A DNA stretch of 64,000 bases, taken from Mesorhizobium sp. 65-26. GTDB lineage: Bacteria > Pseudomonadota > Alphaproteobacteria > Rhizobiales > Rhizobiaceae. Positions 17,333 to 25,873 of this stretch are shown piece by piece; within the stretch, counting starts at the first letter, position 1, and each line of letters opens with the position of its first letter. Under the pieces are notes generated by a model. It searched no databases. It saw only the letters and a program-made list of their open reading frames with translations, and was not told the DNA's origin. The translations under genes and the position numbers were made by a program. The DNA lies in assembly GCA_001899205.1 (NCBI GenBank), contig MKVL01000025.1:248001-312000 (forward strand). Direction: 5' to 3'.

Positions 17333-18204
17333 AGCGCGTTCTCGCCATCGATCTCGGCGGCACCAATTTGCGCAGCGCCGTCTATGCCGGCGATCTCCTC
17401 GCGATGGAGATGGCCAGCCGCGAACCCGCGCCCGCAAGCCTCGACGCATTCGTCGCCCGCATCCGCGCGCTGAGCGACGCGGCAGGCGGGATCGAGGCGC
17501 TTGGCATCGCCATCCCCGGCCTTGCCGAAGGCACGATCTGCCGCTGGGTGCCCAACCTTTCCTATCTCGATGGCGTAGACCTAGAGGCCCTGTTTCCAGG
17601 TCTCACGATCGCTCTGGGCAACGATGCGCAGATCGCGCTGCTGGCGGAAGCGGCCGAGGGCGCGGCCCGAGGCGTTTCCGACGCGATCCTGCTTGCGATC
17701 GGCACCGGCATCGGTTCGGCGGTGCTCGCCAATGGCCGGATCGTCGCCGGGGCGCATGGCGGCGCCTGTTCTTTCGGCTGGGCCTGTTCCGACATCGACG
17801 ATGCCGGCGACGCGCGCAGCGGCTGGCTGGAGCGCGTTGCCTCGGGGCGCGCGTTCGACGACCTGGCTGGCCGGATCGGGCTCGCAAGCGGTGCCGACCT
17901 GATCGCTGCCGCGCGGGCGGGGGACGGCGCCGCGCTTGCCTTGCTGGAGGAGCCGGCGCGCCGGCTGGGGACCGCGCTTGCCGGAGCCGTCGGCTTGCTC
18001 GACCCCGGTGTCATCCTTGTTTCGGGCGGCCTCGCCGACGCGCTGGATATGATTGCGCCGCCCCTGCTTGCGGCAATGCGCCGGCAGTTGCCGCCGCATC
18101 TGCGCGGCATCGAACTGAAGCCCGGGGCCTTCGGCTCACGCGCGGGGCTGATCGGCGCGGCGCTGGCCGGGCGCGCGGGAGAGCATTGGAGGCGGATACG
18201 ATGA
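17329..18204 (+). CDS. ROK-family sugar kinase-like protein
   Basis: Protein of 291 residues with the ROK/ASKHA ATP-binding elements: DLGGTNLR at residues 8-15, the catalytic-site motif GNDAQIALLAEA, the phosphate-2 loop AIGTGIGSAV, and the adenosine motif PGVILVSGGLA. The ROK zinc motif CxCGxxGCxE and the sugar-contacting ExGH are missing (the region reads GAHGGACSFGWACSD), so it belongs to a divergent ROK branch. Likely phosphorylates the sugar delivered by the adjoining transporter. Overlaps its neighbours by four bases on both sides. Confidence 0.85.
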   Translation: MKRVLAIDLGGTNLRSAVYAGDLLAMEMASREPAPASLDAFVARIRALSDAAGGIEALGIAIPGLAEGTICRWVPNLSYLDGVDLEALFPGLTIALGNDAQIALLAEAAEGAARGVSDAILLAIGTGIGSAVLANGRIVAGAHGGACSFGWACSDIDDAGDARSGWLERVASGRAFDDLAGRIGLASGADLIAAARAGDGAALALLEEPARRLGTALAGAVGLLDPGVILVSGGLADALDMIAPPLLAAMRRQLPPHLRGIELKPGAFGSRAGLIGAALAGRAGEHWRRIR

Positions 18205-18971
18205 CGGAAGCGAGCTTTCAGCAGCCGGACCGCAGGCGGCCGGAGCCGTTGTGGTACCAGGTCGAGGAGGCCATCCGCTCCATCGTCAAGAGCGGCGAGT
18301 GGGCGACCGGCGACCAGATCCCCGCCGAGGACCGGCTGTGCGCTCTGTTCGGCGTCAGCCGCATCACGCTCCGGCATGCGCTGCGCAATCTGGAAGAGGG
18401 CGGGCTGCTGCGGCGTGAACATGGCCGGGGCACGTTCGTGCGCTCCACCACGCTGGTCGCCGGCACGCGGGAACTCACCAGCTTCACCCAGGAAATGGGC
18501 ATCATGGGCGTCGTCGCGGGGTCCCGCCTGCTCGACTGCAGTCTGACCACGGCCAATGCCGCCGCCGCCGGCGCGCTCGAGATCGAGGAGGGCGACCCGG
18601 TTGTGCGCATCCGGCGGCTGCGGCTCGGCAACAACGAGCCGATCGGCATCCAGACGGCGCAGCTCGCGGCCGCGCGCGTGCCCGGGTTTCTCGATGCCGG
18701 TCTACTGCAGGGGTCGCTCTACGAGGCGCTGGAGCGACACTATGGCATAGTGCCGGTGGCGGCGCGCGAAAGCTACCGCGTCGGCGCGGTCGGCGCCGCC
18801 GATGCCGAATTGCTCGACCTGCCTGTCGGCAGCCCCGCCTTCGTCGTCGAGCGCATCACCACCGACGAGCGCGGCCCGTTTGAGTTCACCGTCTCGGTCA
18901 TGCGCGGCGACCGCTACGAAATCCGCTCGACGCTGCGCGCCGGACGCGTCCCGTCAGGCCAGAGAAGCTGA
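18201..18971 (+). CDS. GntR-family regulator, HutC/UTRA subfamily
   Basis: DNA-binding regulator of 256 residues. The winged helix lies at about residues 15-80 (PLWYQVEEAIRSIVKSGEW, then LCALFGVSRITLRHALRNLE and GRGTFV), and the C-terminal UTRA ligand domain extends to the end. UTRA regulators usually sense the phosphorylated or free substrate of the operon they sit in. The gene is co-transcribed with the ROK kinase and deacetylase genes, so it probably controls the divergent ABC promoters at 13186-13499. Confidence 0.92.
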   Translation: MTEASFQQPDRRRPEPLWYQVEEAIRSIVKSGEWATGDQIPAEDRLCALFGVSRITLRHALRNLEEGGLLRREHGRGTFVRSTTLVAGTRELTSFTQEMGIMGVVAGSRLLDCSLTTANAAAAGALEIEEGDPVVRIRRLRLGNNEPIGIQTAQLAAARVPGFLDAGLLQGSLYEALERHYGIVPVAARESYRVGAVGAADAELLDLPVGSPAFVVERITTDERGPFEFTVSVMRGDRYEIRSTLRAGRVPSGQRS

Positions 18972-19015
18972 ACTTCAGAATCCATCCCAAGCCGACACAG
19001 AAACAGGAGTATCCC

Positions 19016-19807
19016 GTGTCCGACCTCTACATCCCGCGTCTCATCGAACTCATCGAGAAGGCATCGAAGGCCAATGCCGAGGCGTTCGAGCAGGCGGCGA
19101 GCCGCTTTGCCGACACGCTCCAGAATGGCGGCCTCGTCCATCTCTATGGTTCGGGCCACTCGGTGCTGCCTGCCCAGGAGGTGTTCCCGCGTTACGGCAC
19201 CTATGTCGGCTTCAATCCGCTGACCGACCCGCGCGTGATGTGGCACAACGTGCTCGGCGCCGGCGGGGTGCGCGAACTGCTGTGGCTGGAGCGGACCGAG
19301 AACTATGCCGAGAAGTTCCTCGACCACCAGCCGCTGAACAAGGGCGACTGCATCATCATCTTCGGCCATAGCGGCCGCAACGCCTCTGGCATCGAGACGG
19401 CGCTCTATGCCAGGAAGCGCGGCATCTTCGTCGTTGCCGTCACCAGCAAGAACAATCTCGACAAGCCGGCGACGCATTCCTCGGGCAAGCGTCTGGCCGA
19501 TGCCGCCGACCTCGTCATCGATACCTGCTCGCCGATCGAGGACGCGGTCGTTCCGATCGAGGGCTGGAGCCGTCCGGTCTCCGGGTCATCGACGGTGCTG
19601 GCCATGACCATGGCGCACGAGCTCATCGCGCGCACCGCCGAGCAACTGTCGAAGCGCGGCATCGAGCTGCCTGTCTTCGCCTCGCCGACCATCGCCGGCG
19701 TCACGCTGCACGACACCGACGTCATCTATGGCGTCTACCGCGAGCGCATGATCGAGGCGCAGAAGAAGCACCTGCCGTCGTTCCAGGCCAAGATGCGCGG
19801 CGAGTAA
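19016..19807 (+). CDS. SIS-domain phosphosugar isomerase-like protein (UPF0309 type)
   Basis: Cytoplasmic protein of 263 residues with one SIS domain. The sugar-phosphate loop is YGSGHSVLPAQE at about 44-55, and IIFGHSGRNASG forms the second contact, as in phosphoheptose isomerase and MurQ-like proteins. The start is a GTG with AGGAG seven bases upstream. Together with the deacetylase and kinase it gives the classic set transport, deacetylate, phosphorylate, isomerise for an amino sugar. The precise reaction is unknown. Confidence 0.88.
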   Translation: MSDLYIPRLIELIEKASKANAEAFEQAASRFADTLQNGGLVHLYGSGHSVLPAQEVFPRYGTYVGFNPLTDPRVMWHNVLGAGGVRELLWLERTENYAEKFLDHQPLNKGDCIIIFGHSGRNASGIETALYARKRGIFVVAVTSKNNLDKPATHSSGKRLADAADLVIDTCSPIEDAVVPIEGWSRPVSGSSTVLAMTMAHELIARTAEQLSKRGIELPVFASPTIAGVTLHDTDVIYGVYRERMIEAQKKHLPSFQAKMRGE

Positions 19808-19815
19808 GCGAACGA

Positions 19816-19842
19816 GCCGCCGGGAGCACGGCTTCCGGCGGC
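19816..19842. terminator. Hairpin between convergent operons
   Basis: GCCGCCGG (19816-19823) pairs with CCGGCGGC (19835-19842) around an 11-base loop. It lies exactly between the stop of the SIS gene and the stop of the convergent GntR gene, the place for a two-way terminator. There is no strong T tract on either side, so termination strength is uncertain. Confidence 0.5.
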
Positions 19843-19856
19843 CCTTGGCTTTAGCC

Positions 19857-20528
19857 TCAGCGCCCGAGCAGGTTGCGCTCGACGGTCCTGAGATGCGCCA
19901 GCATGGCCCGGCTGGCGCCTTCGGGATCGCGGCGCATCAGCGCGTCGAGCACCAACTGGTGCTCGGTGCAATAGATGGCGCGGCGTTCCTCGGAAAAGGA
20001 GCGCTTCTTCATCTCGAACCACGGCGCCTGATTGCGCAGGATGCGCATCAGATTGTGGATCTCCTTCAGGAAATCGTTGCGCGAGCAGGCGAAGATGCGG
20101 TGATGGAACTCCGCGTCCCAATGCTCGAATGTCGGCATGTCGCTGGCTTCGCAGGCGATCCTGTGCGCTTCGATGACGGCATTGAGCTCCGAGGCGCTGG
20201 CGTTGGTGGCGGCGAAGGAGGCCGCCGCCGGCTCCAGCAACTGCCTGATCTCCATCATATCCGCCGGGCTGGTGCCCTCCATGCGGCTGACGACCGCCGC
20301 CATCGAGCTCGGGTTGCTGGTCGCGAGGAACGTTCCGCGCCCGACATGGCGCACCACCGTGCCGTCTTCCTCCAGGAAGCCGACGGCGCGGCGCACCGTG
20401 TTGCGCGCGACGCCGAACTCGACCGCCAGGTCGCGCTCCGGTGGCATGCGTCCGGCGTCCTGCCACTCGCCGGAGGAGATACGTTTCCTGAGCAGGCTGG
20501 CAATGTCGTCGGCGACGAGCTTGGGCAT
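19857..20528 (-). CDS. GntR-family regulator, FCD (FadR-like) subfamily
   Basis: Regulator of 223 residues: an N-terminal winged helix (about 5-72, with LAVEFGVARNTVRRAVGFLE and GRGTFL) and a C-terminal FCD ligand domain with conserved metal-site residues (EFHHRIFACS and the later H-x-x-V motif). It is transcribed leftwards, divergently from the FAH-hydrolase operon starting at 20724, and convergently with the SIS gene. The divergent layout makes it the likely regulator of the 20724-34501 operon. Confidence 0.9.
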   Translation of the reverse strand: MPKLVADDIASLLRKRISSGEWQDAGRMPPERDLAVEFGVARNTVRRAVGFLEEDGTVVRHVGRGTFLATSNPSSMAAVVSRMEGTSPADMMEIRQLLEPAAASFAATNASASELNAVIEAHRIACEASDMPTFEHWDAEFHHRIFACSRNDFLKEIHNLMRILRNQAPWFEMKKRSFSEERRAIYCTEHQLVLDALMRRDPEGASRAMLAHLRTVERNLLGR

Positions 20529-20656
20529 TCGTCGTGCTCTCTGGTCTGATCCAATGGTGAGCCAATACTAACAGTTTGTCGCGGTGTGGTCCATCCATTG
20601 AAATCCCAGGCTTCGCAATGGCCCGGAAAAGGTGCCCTGTGCCTCTTGCGTGCTAA

Positions 20657-20666
20657 GCCAATTGGC
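20657..20666. promoter_or_regulatory. Palindrome in the GntR/FAH divergent promoter
   Basis: GCCAATTGGC is a perfect 10-base palindrome 58 bases upstream of the FAH-hydrolase start. Partial copies (CCAATGGTGAGCCAAT at 20552 and AATTGGTT at 20692) flank it. A plausible operator for the FCD regulator encoded at 20528; unproven. Confidence 0.4.
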
Positions 20667-20723
20667 GCTAGCGTGTAACAAAAGGGCCAGAATTGGTTCA
20701 TAAAAGGTTCAGGGAGGATTTGG

Positions 20724-21602
20724 ATGCGGGTCGCGACTTTCTCGATCGCCGGCGAGCGCCGTGTGGGCCTGGTCGACCTCGACGCCGGCACGGTGGCGCC
20801 TTTCGATCTTCCTGTCGAGAGAGCCCGCGAAGGCATACTGGCGTTGATCGAGCGCAACGGAGCAGGCGTCCCACGTATGCTGTCGCCGGTTTCGCTTTCG
20901 GCGGTCGAGATCGAGGCGCCGATCCCCCGGCCGCGCCGCAACATCTTCTGCGTCGGCAAGAACTATCACGAGCATGCGCATGAATTCGCGCGCAGCGGCT
21001 TCGATTCCAGCGCCGGCGCGGGCGCGGTGCCGAAGCATCCGATCATCTTCTCCAAGGTTCCGGAATCGGTCGTCGCCAACCATGCGAGCGTGCTGATCGA
21101 CTCCTCCGTGTCTACGGCGATCGACTACGAGGCCGAGCTTGCCGTCATCATCGGCAAGGAAGGGCGCGGCATCTCGAAGGAGAATGCGCTCGATCATGTC
21201 TGGGGCTACACGATCGTCAACGACGTCACCGCCCGCGACCTCCAGGGCCGTTACAGCCAGTGGCTGATCGGCAAGTCCCAGGATACGTTCTGTCCGATGG
21301 GCCCCTGGGCCGTGACCCGTGACGAGCTCGATCTCGGCACCGCCGGCATCCGCTGCTTCGTCAACGAGGATTTGCGCCAGGACTCGCGCATTTCGCTTCT
21401 GATCTTCGATATTCCCACGATCATCGCCACGCTGTCGCAGGGCATCACGCTGAAGCCGGGCGATATCATCGCCACCGGCACGCCTGTGGGCGTCGGCATC
21501 GGCTTCGATCCGCCGAAATACCTCAGGGCCGGCGATGTCGTGCGCATCGAGATCGATGGCATCGGCACGCTGGAGAACCGCTTCGCGGAGCGCGCGCAAT
21601 GA
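20724..21602 (+). CDS. Fumarylacetoacetate hydrolase-family protein
   Basis: Protein of 292 residues. The FAH catalytic core starts at IFCVGKNYHEHAHE (about 74-87), with metal ligands Glu136 and Glu138 in YEAELAVIIG and Asp167 in NDVTARDLQ, and the conserved lysine in GKSQDTFCPMGPW. Such enzymes cleave or hydrate 2-oxo acids at the end of sugar-acid or aromatic meta-cleavage routes. First gene of a rightward run of eleven genes; the start is preceded by AGGGAGG. The true substrate cannot be told from sequence. Confidence 0.92.
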   Translation: MRVATFSIAGERRVGLVDLDAGTVAPFDLPVERAREGILALIERNGAGVPRMLSPVSLSAVEIEAPIPRPRRNIFCVGKNYHEHAHEFARSGFDSSAGAGAVPKHPIIFSKVPESVVANHASVLIDSSVSTAIDYEAELAVIIGKEGRGISKENALDHVWGYTIVNDVTARDLQGRYSQWLIGKSQDTFCPMGPWAVTRDELDLGTAGIRCFVNEDLRQDSRISLLIFDIPTIIATLSQGITLKPGDIIATGTPVGVGIGFDPPKYLRAGDVVRIEIDGIGTLENRFAERAQ

Positions 21603-22378
21603 CGACAGTCACCGTTGGCCAGATCGTAGCGGAAAGCGTCGGCGAAGGCATGCCGGTGGTCATGATCCATGGCCTCGGCGGCACATCGAACATGTTCCAG
21701 CCGCAGATGGCCGCCTTGTCCGGCTACCGCGTGATCCGCATGGACCTACCGGGCTCCGGCCGCTCGCCGCGCCCGTTCGACGAGCTCACCATCGAAACCA
21801 TGAGCGACGCGGTCATCCGCGCCATGGGCGCCATGGGCGTGGAGCGCGCGCATCTGGTCGGTCACTCCATGGGCACCATCGTGTGCCAGAAGATCGCGGC
21901 GACGCAGCCCTCCATGATCGCTTCGCTGGTTCTGTTCGGCGCGTTGGCGGAGCCGGCCGAGGCCACCAGGCAGGGGCTTGGCAATCGCGCGAAGCTGGCT
22001 CGTTCCGGCGGCATGTCCGATATCGCCGACCAGATCGTCGCCAATGCGATTTCGGCCCATACGAGGGAAACGTCTCCGGCCGCCGTGGCCTTCGTGCGGG
22101 AGCAGATCACCCGGCAGGACGCCGAATCCTACGCGCGCACTTGCGAGGCGCTCGCAAAGGCGAAGGCGGTCGACACGCGGCTGATCGCGGCGCCGACGCT
22201 GCTCGTCACGGGCGATGCCGATACAGTCAACCCGCCGGGCGTCGCCCAGGCGCTTGCCGATCGGATCAAGGGAGCCGTATTCTCGACCCTGGACCGGTGC
22301 GGGCATTGGGCGACGGTGGAGTGTCCGAGGGAGAGCGGCCAGAAACTCGCCGATTTTTTGAGACGGGTTGATAGGTGA
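21599..22378 (+). CDS. Alpha/beta-fold hydrolase
   Basis: Protein of 259 residues with oxyanion-side HGLGGTSNMF near residue 24, nucleophile elbow GHSMG at 88-92 (Ser90), an acid in VTGDADTV and His in CGHWATVE. No signal peptide, so cytoplasmic. It overlaps the FAH gene by an ATGA junction. The fold resembles PcaD-like enol-lactonases and carboxylesterases; a lactone or ester intermediate of the same pathway as the FAH protein is a reasonable guess. Confidence 0.92.
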   Translation: MTTVTVGQIVAESVGEGMPVVMIHGLGGTSNMFQPQMAALSGYRVIRMDLPGSGRSPRPFDELTIETMSDAVIRAMGAMGVERAHLVGHSMGTIVCQKIAATQPSMIASLVLFGALAEPAEATRQGLGNRAKLARSGGMSDIADQIVANAISAHTRETSPAAVAFVREQITRQDAESYARTCEALAKAKAVDTRLIAAPTLLVTGDADTVNPPGVAQALADRIKGAVFSTLDRCGHWATVECPRESGQKLADFLRRVDR

Positions 22379-22429
22379 GGGTAGTCTAGCGGGCGTAGAA
22401 CAATACGCCCGTCAGTTTGGGAGGTTCTG

Positions 22430-23752
22430 ATGGCGGATGACAGCTGGAGCGGCAACGGCTCGGGCAACACGCTTTTCACAAATGTGCGCGTGCTGGATGC
22501 GACCGGCGAATATCCCTACACCGGCGAAGTGCTGGTGCAGGGCAACCGCGTCAAGCAGATCACCAAGGGGTCTTCGCGCTTCGGCTCGTCCTCGTCTTCC
22601 TATGGCGGAGCGACCGTCATTGACGGCATGGGCGCGACGCTGATGCCGGGCATGATCGACGCCCACCTGCATTTGTCCTGGAACAATGCGCCGGGCATCG
22701 ACCCCATCCAGATGATGGAGGTCGAGGAGCACATGCTGGTCACCATGGAGATGGCCAAGCTGGTGCTCGATGCCGGCTTTACCGCGGGCAGGGGCGCCGC
22801 CGCGGCCAAGCCGCGCCTCGATGTCGTCGCCAAGAAGTTCATCAACCAGGGCCGTTTCCCGGGGCCGCGCTATCTCGCGGCGGGCCCGGAGATCACCACG
22901 GTCGGCGGCCTCGGCGATTCCGCGCCGTCGCATATTCCGCACGAAGGCCTCAATCTTGGCCTCGTCGTGTCGGGTCCGGAAGAGATCCGCCGGACCGTAC
23001 GCCTGCTCATCAAGTACGGCGTCGATTCCATCAAGCTCAATCTGTCGGGCGAGAGCATCACCGGCATGGGCGCCGAGGAGACGCCGATGTCGGAGGAGGA
23101 GGTGGCGATGGCCGCCTCCGAGGCGCGCTGCCGCAACAAGGTGCTGTCGGCGCATGCGCGCTCGTCCGGCTCGGTCAAGCAGTGCATCCGCCATGGCATC
23201 CAGAACATTTATCATGCCTCCTTCGCGGACGAGGAAGCGCTCGATCTGCTCGAGGCCGCCAAGGACCGGCATTTCGTGGCGCCGGGCATCGCCTGGCTGA
23301 TCAACACCGCTCGCTACGCCGAGCAGTGGGGTATCAAGCCCGGCTCGGCCCTGGCGCTGGAATATGAGCGCGAGCTGGAAATGTGCATCGACACGATGAA
23401 GAAGATGCACCGGCGCGGCATCCGCATCTGTATCGGCGGCGACTACGGCTTTGCCTGGACGCCCCAGGGCACCAACGCCAAGGACATCCAGACCTTCGTC
23501 GAGATGCTCGGCTTCTCGCCGATGGAGGCCATCCTGGCGGCGACGAAATATGGCGGGCAGATCATGAACATGGGCGACGAGCTCGGCCTGATCAAGGAGG
23601 GTTACCTCGCCGACCTGCTGCTGGTCGACGGCGACCCGATCTCCGACGTGCGCATCCTGCAGGACAAGAACCGCATCCTCGCCATCATGAAGGACGGCAA
23701 GTTCCACAAGGCGCCGCGCATGAACGAGCAGCGCCGCCGGCTGACCGCATGA
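22430..23752 (+). CDS. Metal-dependent amidohydrolase-family protein
   Basis: Protein of 440 residues with a complete binuclear amidohydrolase site: His79 and His81 (DAHLHLS), a candidate carboxylated Lys202 (SIKLNLSG), His242 (SAHARS), His262 (YHAS) and Asp338 (GGDYG). This arrangement is that of imidazolonepropionase/prolidase-like members acting on cyclic amides or peptides. The ribosome binding site GGGAGG is well placed. Its stop overlaps the LivH-type permease start. An unusual Ser/Gly-rich loop (GSSRFGSSSSSYGG) lies at 47-60. Confidence 0.92.
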   Translation: MADDSWSGNGSGNTLFTNVRVLDATGEYPYTGEVLVQGNRVKQITKGSSRFGSSSSSYGGATVIDGMGATLMPGMIDAHLHLSWNNAPGIDPIQMMEVEEHMLVTMEMAKLVLDAGFTAGRGAAAAKPRLDVVAKKFINQGRFPGPRYLAAGPEITTVGGLGDSAPSHIPHEGLNLGLVVSGPEEIRRTVRLLIKYGVDSIKLNLSGESITGMGAEETPMSEEEVAMAASEARCRNKVLSAHARSSGSVKQCIRHGIQNIYHASFADEEALDLLEAAKDRHFVAPGIAWLINTARYAEQWGIKPGSALALEYERELEMCIDTMKKMHRRGIRICIGGDYGFAWTPQGTNAKDIQTFVEMLGFSPMEAILAATKYGGQIMNMGDELGLIKEGYLADLLLVDGDPISDVRILQDKNRILAIMKDGKFHKAPRMNEQRRRLTA

Positions 23753-24798
23753 GCATTCTGGACCGGCCATCTTCGTCCGGCATTTCGGGCGGCGGCGTGA
23801 CGGGCCGGCAGGCATGGGGCCTTTTCTGGCTTCTTGTCGCCGCGCTCGTTGCATGGCTGGTCTTTGCCGTCTGGCCGGATTGGCTGAACGCCATCCTGAT
23901 CTCCAAGAAGGCCTTCGTCAGCGCGATCCTCAACGGCATCACCCTGGCGGGGCTCTATTTCCTGGTCGCCAGCGGCTTCACGCTGATCTTCGGGCTGATG
24001 CGCAACGTCAATCTCGCGCATGGTTCGCTCTATCTGCTCGGCGCCTATATCGGCTACGAGGTCACCAGCCGCACCGGCTACTGGCTGCTCGGCGTCGCCG
24101 CCGGTTTCGCCGTGCTTGCCCTTGTCGGCGTCGTCATGCAGGTCTTCGTCTTCCGTCGCCTGGAGGGCGACGACCTTCGCCAGACGCTGGTCAGCATCGG
24201 CATCTCGATCGTCGCCGCCGACCTGATGCTGGCGGTGTGGGCCGGTGGCACCTACCAGATCACGACGCCAGAATGGCTCGACGGCGCGCTGACCTTGCCG
24301 GTCATCACGGCGGTGCGCTCGAACGGCGCGTCGGTGTTCCTCACCTATCCTCTCTACCGTGTCGTCGTGCTGGCGGCGGCGATCGTCATCGGCGTTGGCC
24401 TCTGGTTGATGCTGAACAAGACACGCGTTGGCATGATGATCCGTGCTGGCGTCGACGACCGCGCCATGCTGTCGGCCTCGGGCGTCAACGTGCATGCCGT
24501 ATTTGCCATCGTCTTTGCGGTGGGCGCCGGGCTCGCGGGTTTCGCTGGGGTCGTCGGTGGTTCGGCGCTTTCGGTCGCGCCGGGCGAGGACGTCCGCTAT
24601 CTGCTCGCATCTCTGGTCGTGGTCATCGTCGGCGGCATGGGCTCCATCACCGGCGCGGCCATCGGCGCGTTGCTGATCGGTCTCGCCGAGCAGATCGGTC
24701 TCGTCTATTTTCCGACCTACGGCATCGTGCTCACCTTCGTCATCATGGTGGTGACGCTCGCGGTCAGACCTCAAGGCATCATGGGGAAGGCCCGATGA
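23749..24798 (+). CDS. Branched-chain-type ABC transporter permease (LivH-like)
   Basis: Permease of 349 residues, about 50 longer than the usual LivH because of an extra N-terminal hydrophobic segment (LFWLLVAALVAWLVFAVW). The hallmark motifs NLAHGSLYLLGAY and GGMGSITGAAIGA are intact. ATG overlaps the amidohydrolase stop, and its stop overlaps the LivM-type gene. Unlike the importer at 1-3796, here the permeases precede the binding protein. Confidence 0.93.
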   Translation: MSILDRPSSSGISGGGVTGRQAWGLFWLLVAALVAWLVFAVWPDWLNAILISKKAFVSAILNGITLAGLYFLVASGFTLIFGLMRNVNLAHGSLYLLGAYIGYEVTSRTGYWLLGVAAGFAVLALVGVVMQVFVFRRLEGDDLRQTLVSIGISIVAADLMLAVWAGGTYQITTPEWLDGALTLPVITAVRSNGASVFLTYPLYRVVVLAAAIVIGVGLWLMLNKTRVGMMIRAGVDDRAMLSASGVNVHAVFAIVFAVGAGLAGFAGVVGGSALSVAPGEDVRYLLASLVVVIVGGMGSITGAAIGALLIGLAEQIGLVYFPTYGIVLTFVIMVVTLAVRPQGIMGKAR

Positions 24799-25823
24799 GC
24801 CTGACGATTCCGACCGATGGCGCAGCGACTGAAAAGAACTGGCTGGAGAAGGTCGGCGCCGGCCATATCGTCCTCGCCGTCGTGCTGGTGCTCTATCCGC
24901 TGGTGGCGTCGGATTTCTTCCTGACCCAGATCGGCGGCTATTCGCTGATCTTCGGCATGCTGGGTCTGTCGCTGATGCTGCTGGCTGGCTATGGCGGCAT
25001 GGTCAGCCTGGCGCAGATCACGGTCGGTGGCATTGCCGCCTATGCCATCGCCATCCTCGGCAACAACAACTCCAATGTGCTGGGTTTCGGCTGGCCCTGG
25101 TGGCTGGCCGTACCTTTCGCGATCCTGGCGGCGGCCTTGGCGTCGGCGTTGATCGGCTGGATCTCGGTGCGCACCGAGGGCATCTACACCATCATGATCA
25201 CGCTGGCGATCGCTACCGCGACCTACTATTTCGCCCAGCAGAACTACGCCATCTTCAACGGCCATTCCGGCTATGCCGGCATCCGCGCGCCGGCCTTCTG
25301 GGGCGTGTCCTGGCGTGATCCGAAGCCTTTCTATTATCTCTGTCTCGGGCTGGCGGTGCTGTCCTACGCGGCGGTGCTCTACGGCTCTCGCTCGACCTTC
25401 GGCATGACCCTGCAGGCGATCCGCGACAACCCGCGCCGCATGCGTGCGCTAGGATACCACGTCACCGCGCACAAGGTCTTCGCCTGGTTGCTGGCGGGTC
25501 TCATCGCCGGCCTGGCAGGCGTGCTGCTGGTCTGGTTCAACGGCCGTGTCTCGCCCGGCACCATCGGTGTCGATGCCGCCATCGACGTGCTGATCATCGC
25601 TGTCATCGGCGGCCTGCGTCATCCGATCGGGCCGTTTCTCGGCGCGCTCGTCGTCGTCCTGATGCAGACCTTCGCCATCGACATCGTCGGCGCCGAACGC
25701 TTCAACACGCTGATCGGCCTGGTGTTCCTGGTGATCGTCTTTGTCTCACCGGATGGAATTCTGGGGTTGTGGGGGAGGATCAAACCACACCTTGCCCAGG
25801 AGTCCTTGCGTTCCGGCCCATAG
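24795..25823 (+). CDS. Branched-chain-type ABC transporter permease (LivM-like)
   Basis: Permease of 342 residues with LivM features: MLGLSLMLLAGYGGMVSLAQITVGGIAAYA in the first third, the cytoplasmic LQAIRDNPRRMRALGYHVTAHKVFAW contact region, and GGLRHPIGPFLGA near the end. It is translationally coupled to the LivH-type gene and followed after 50 bases by the binding-protein gene. Confidence 0.94.
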   Translation: MSLTIPTDGAATEKNWLEKVGAGHIVLAVVLVLYPLVASDFFLTQIGGYSLIFGMLGLSLMLLAGYGGMVSLAQITVGGIAAYAIAILGNNNSNVLGFGWPWWLAVPFAILAAALASALIGWISVRTEGIYTIMITLAIATATYYFAQQNYAIFNGHSGYAGIRAPAFWGVSWRDPKPFYYLCLGLAVLSYAAVLYGSRSTFGMTLQAIRDNPRRMRALGYHVTAHKVFAWLLAGLIAGLAGVLLVWFNGRVSPGTIGVDAAIDVLIIAVIGGLRHPIGPFLGALVVVLMQTFAIDIVGAERFNTLIGLVFLVIVFVSPDGILGLWGRIKPHLAQESLRSGP

Positions 25824-25873
25824 GCGCCGGGATGGAATGAACCACTGCAACCGAAATCAACGGGAGGAAAACC

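Noticed and set aside
19735..20598. 287-codon minus-strand frame overlapping the GntR/FCD gene
   Set aside because: It is a different frame over a gene with a clear winged helix and FCD domain; its translation is Arg/Gly/Pro-rich and not protein-like.
22412..23854. Long minus-strand frame opposite the amidohydrolase gene
   Set aside because: The plus strand carries an intact metal site and good start; the antisense product is low-complexity His/Arg/Gly-rich without recognisable domains.
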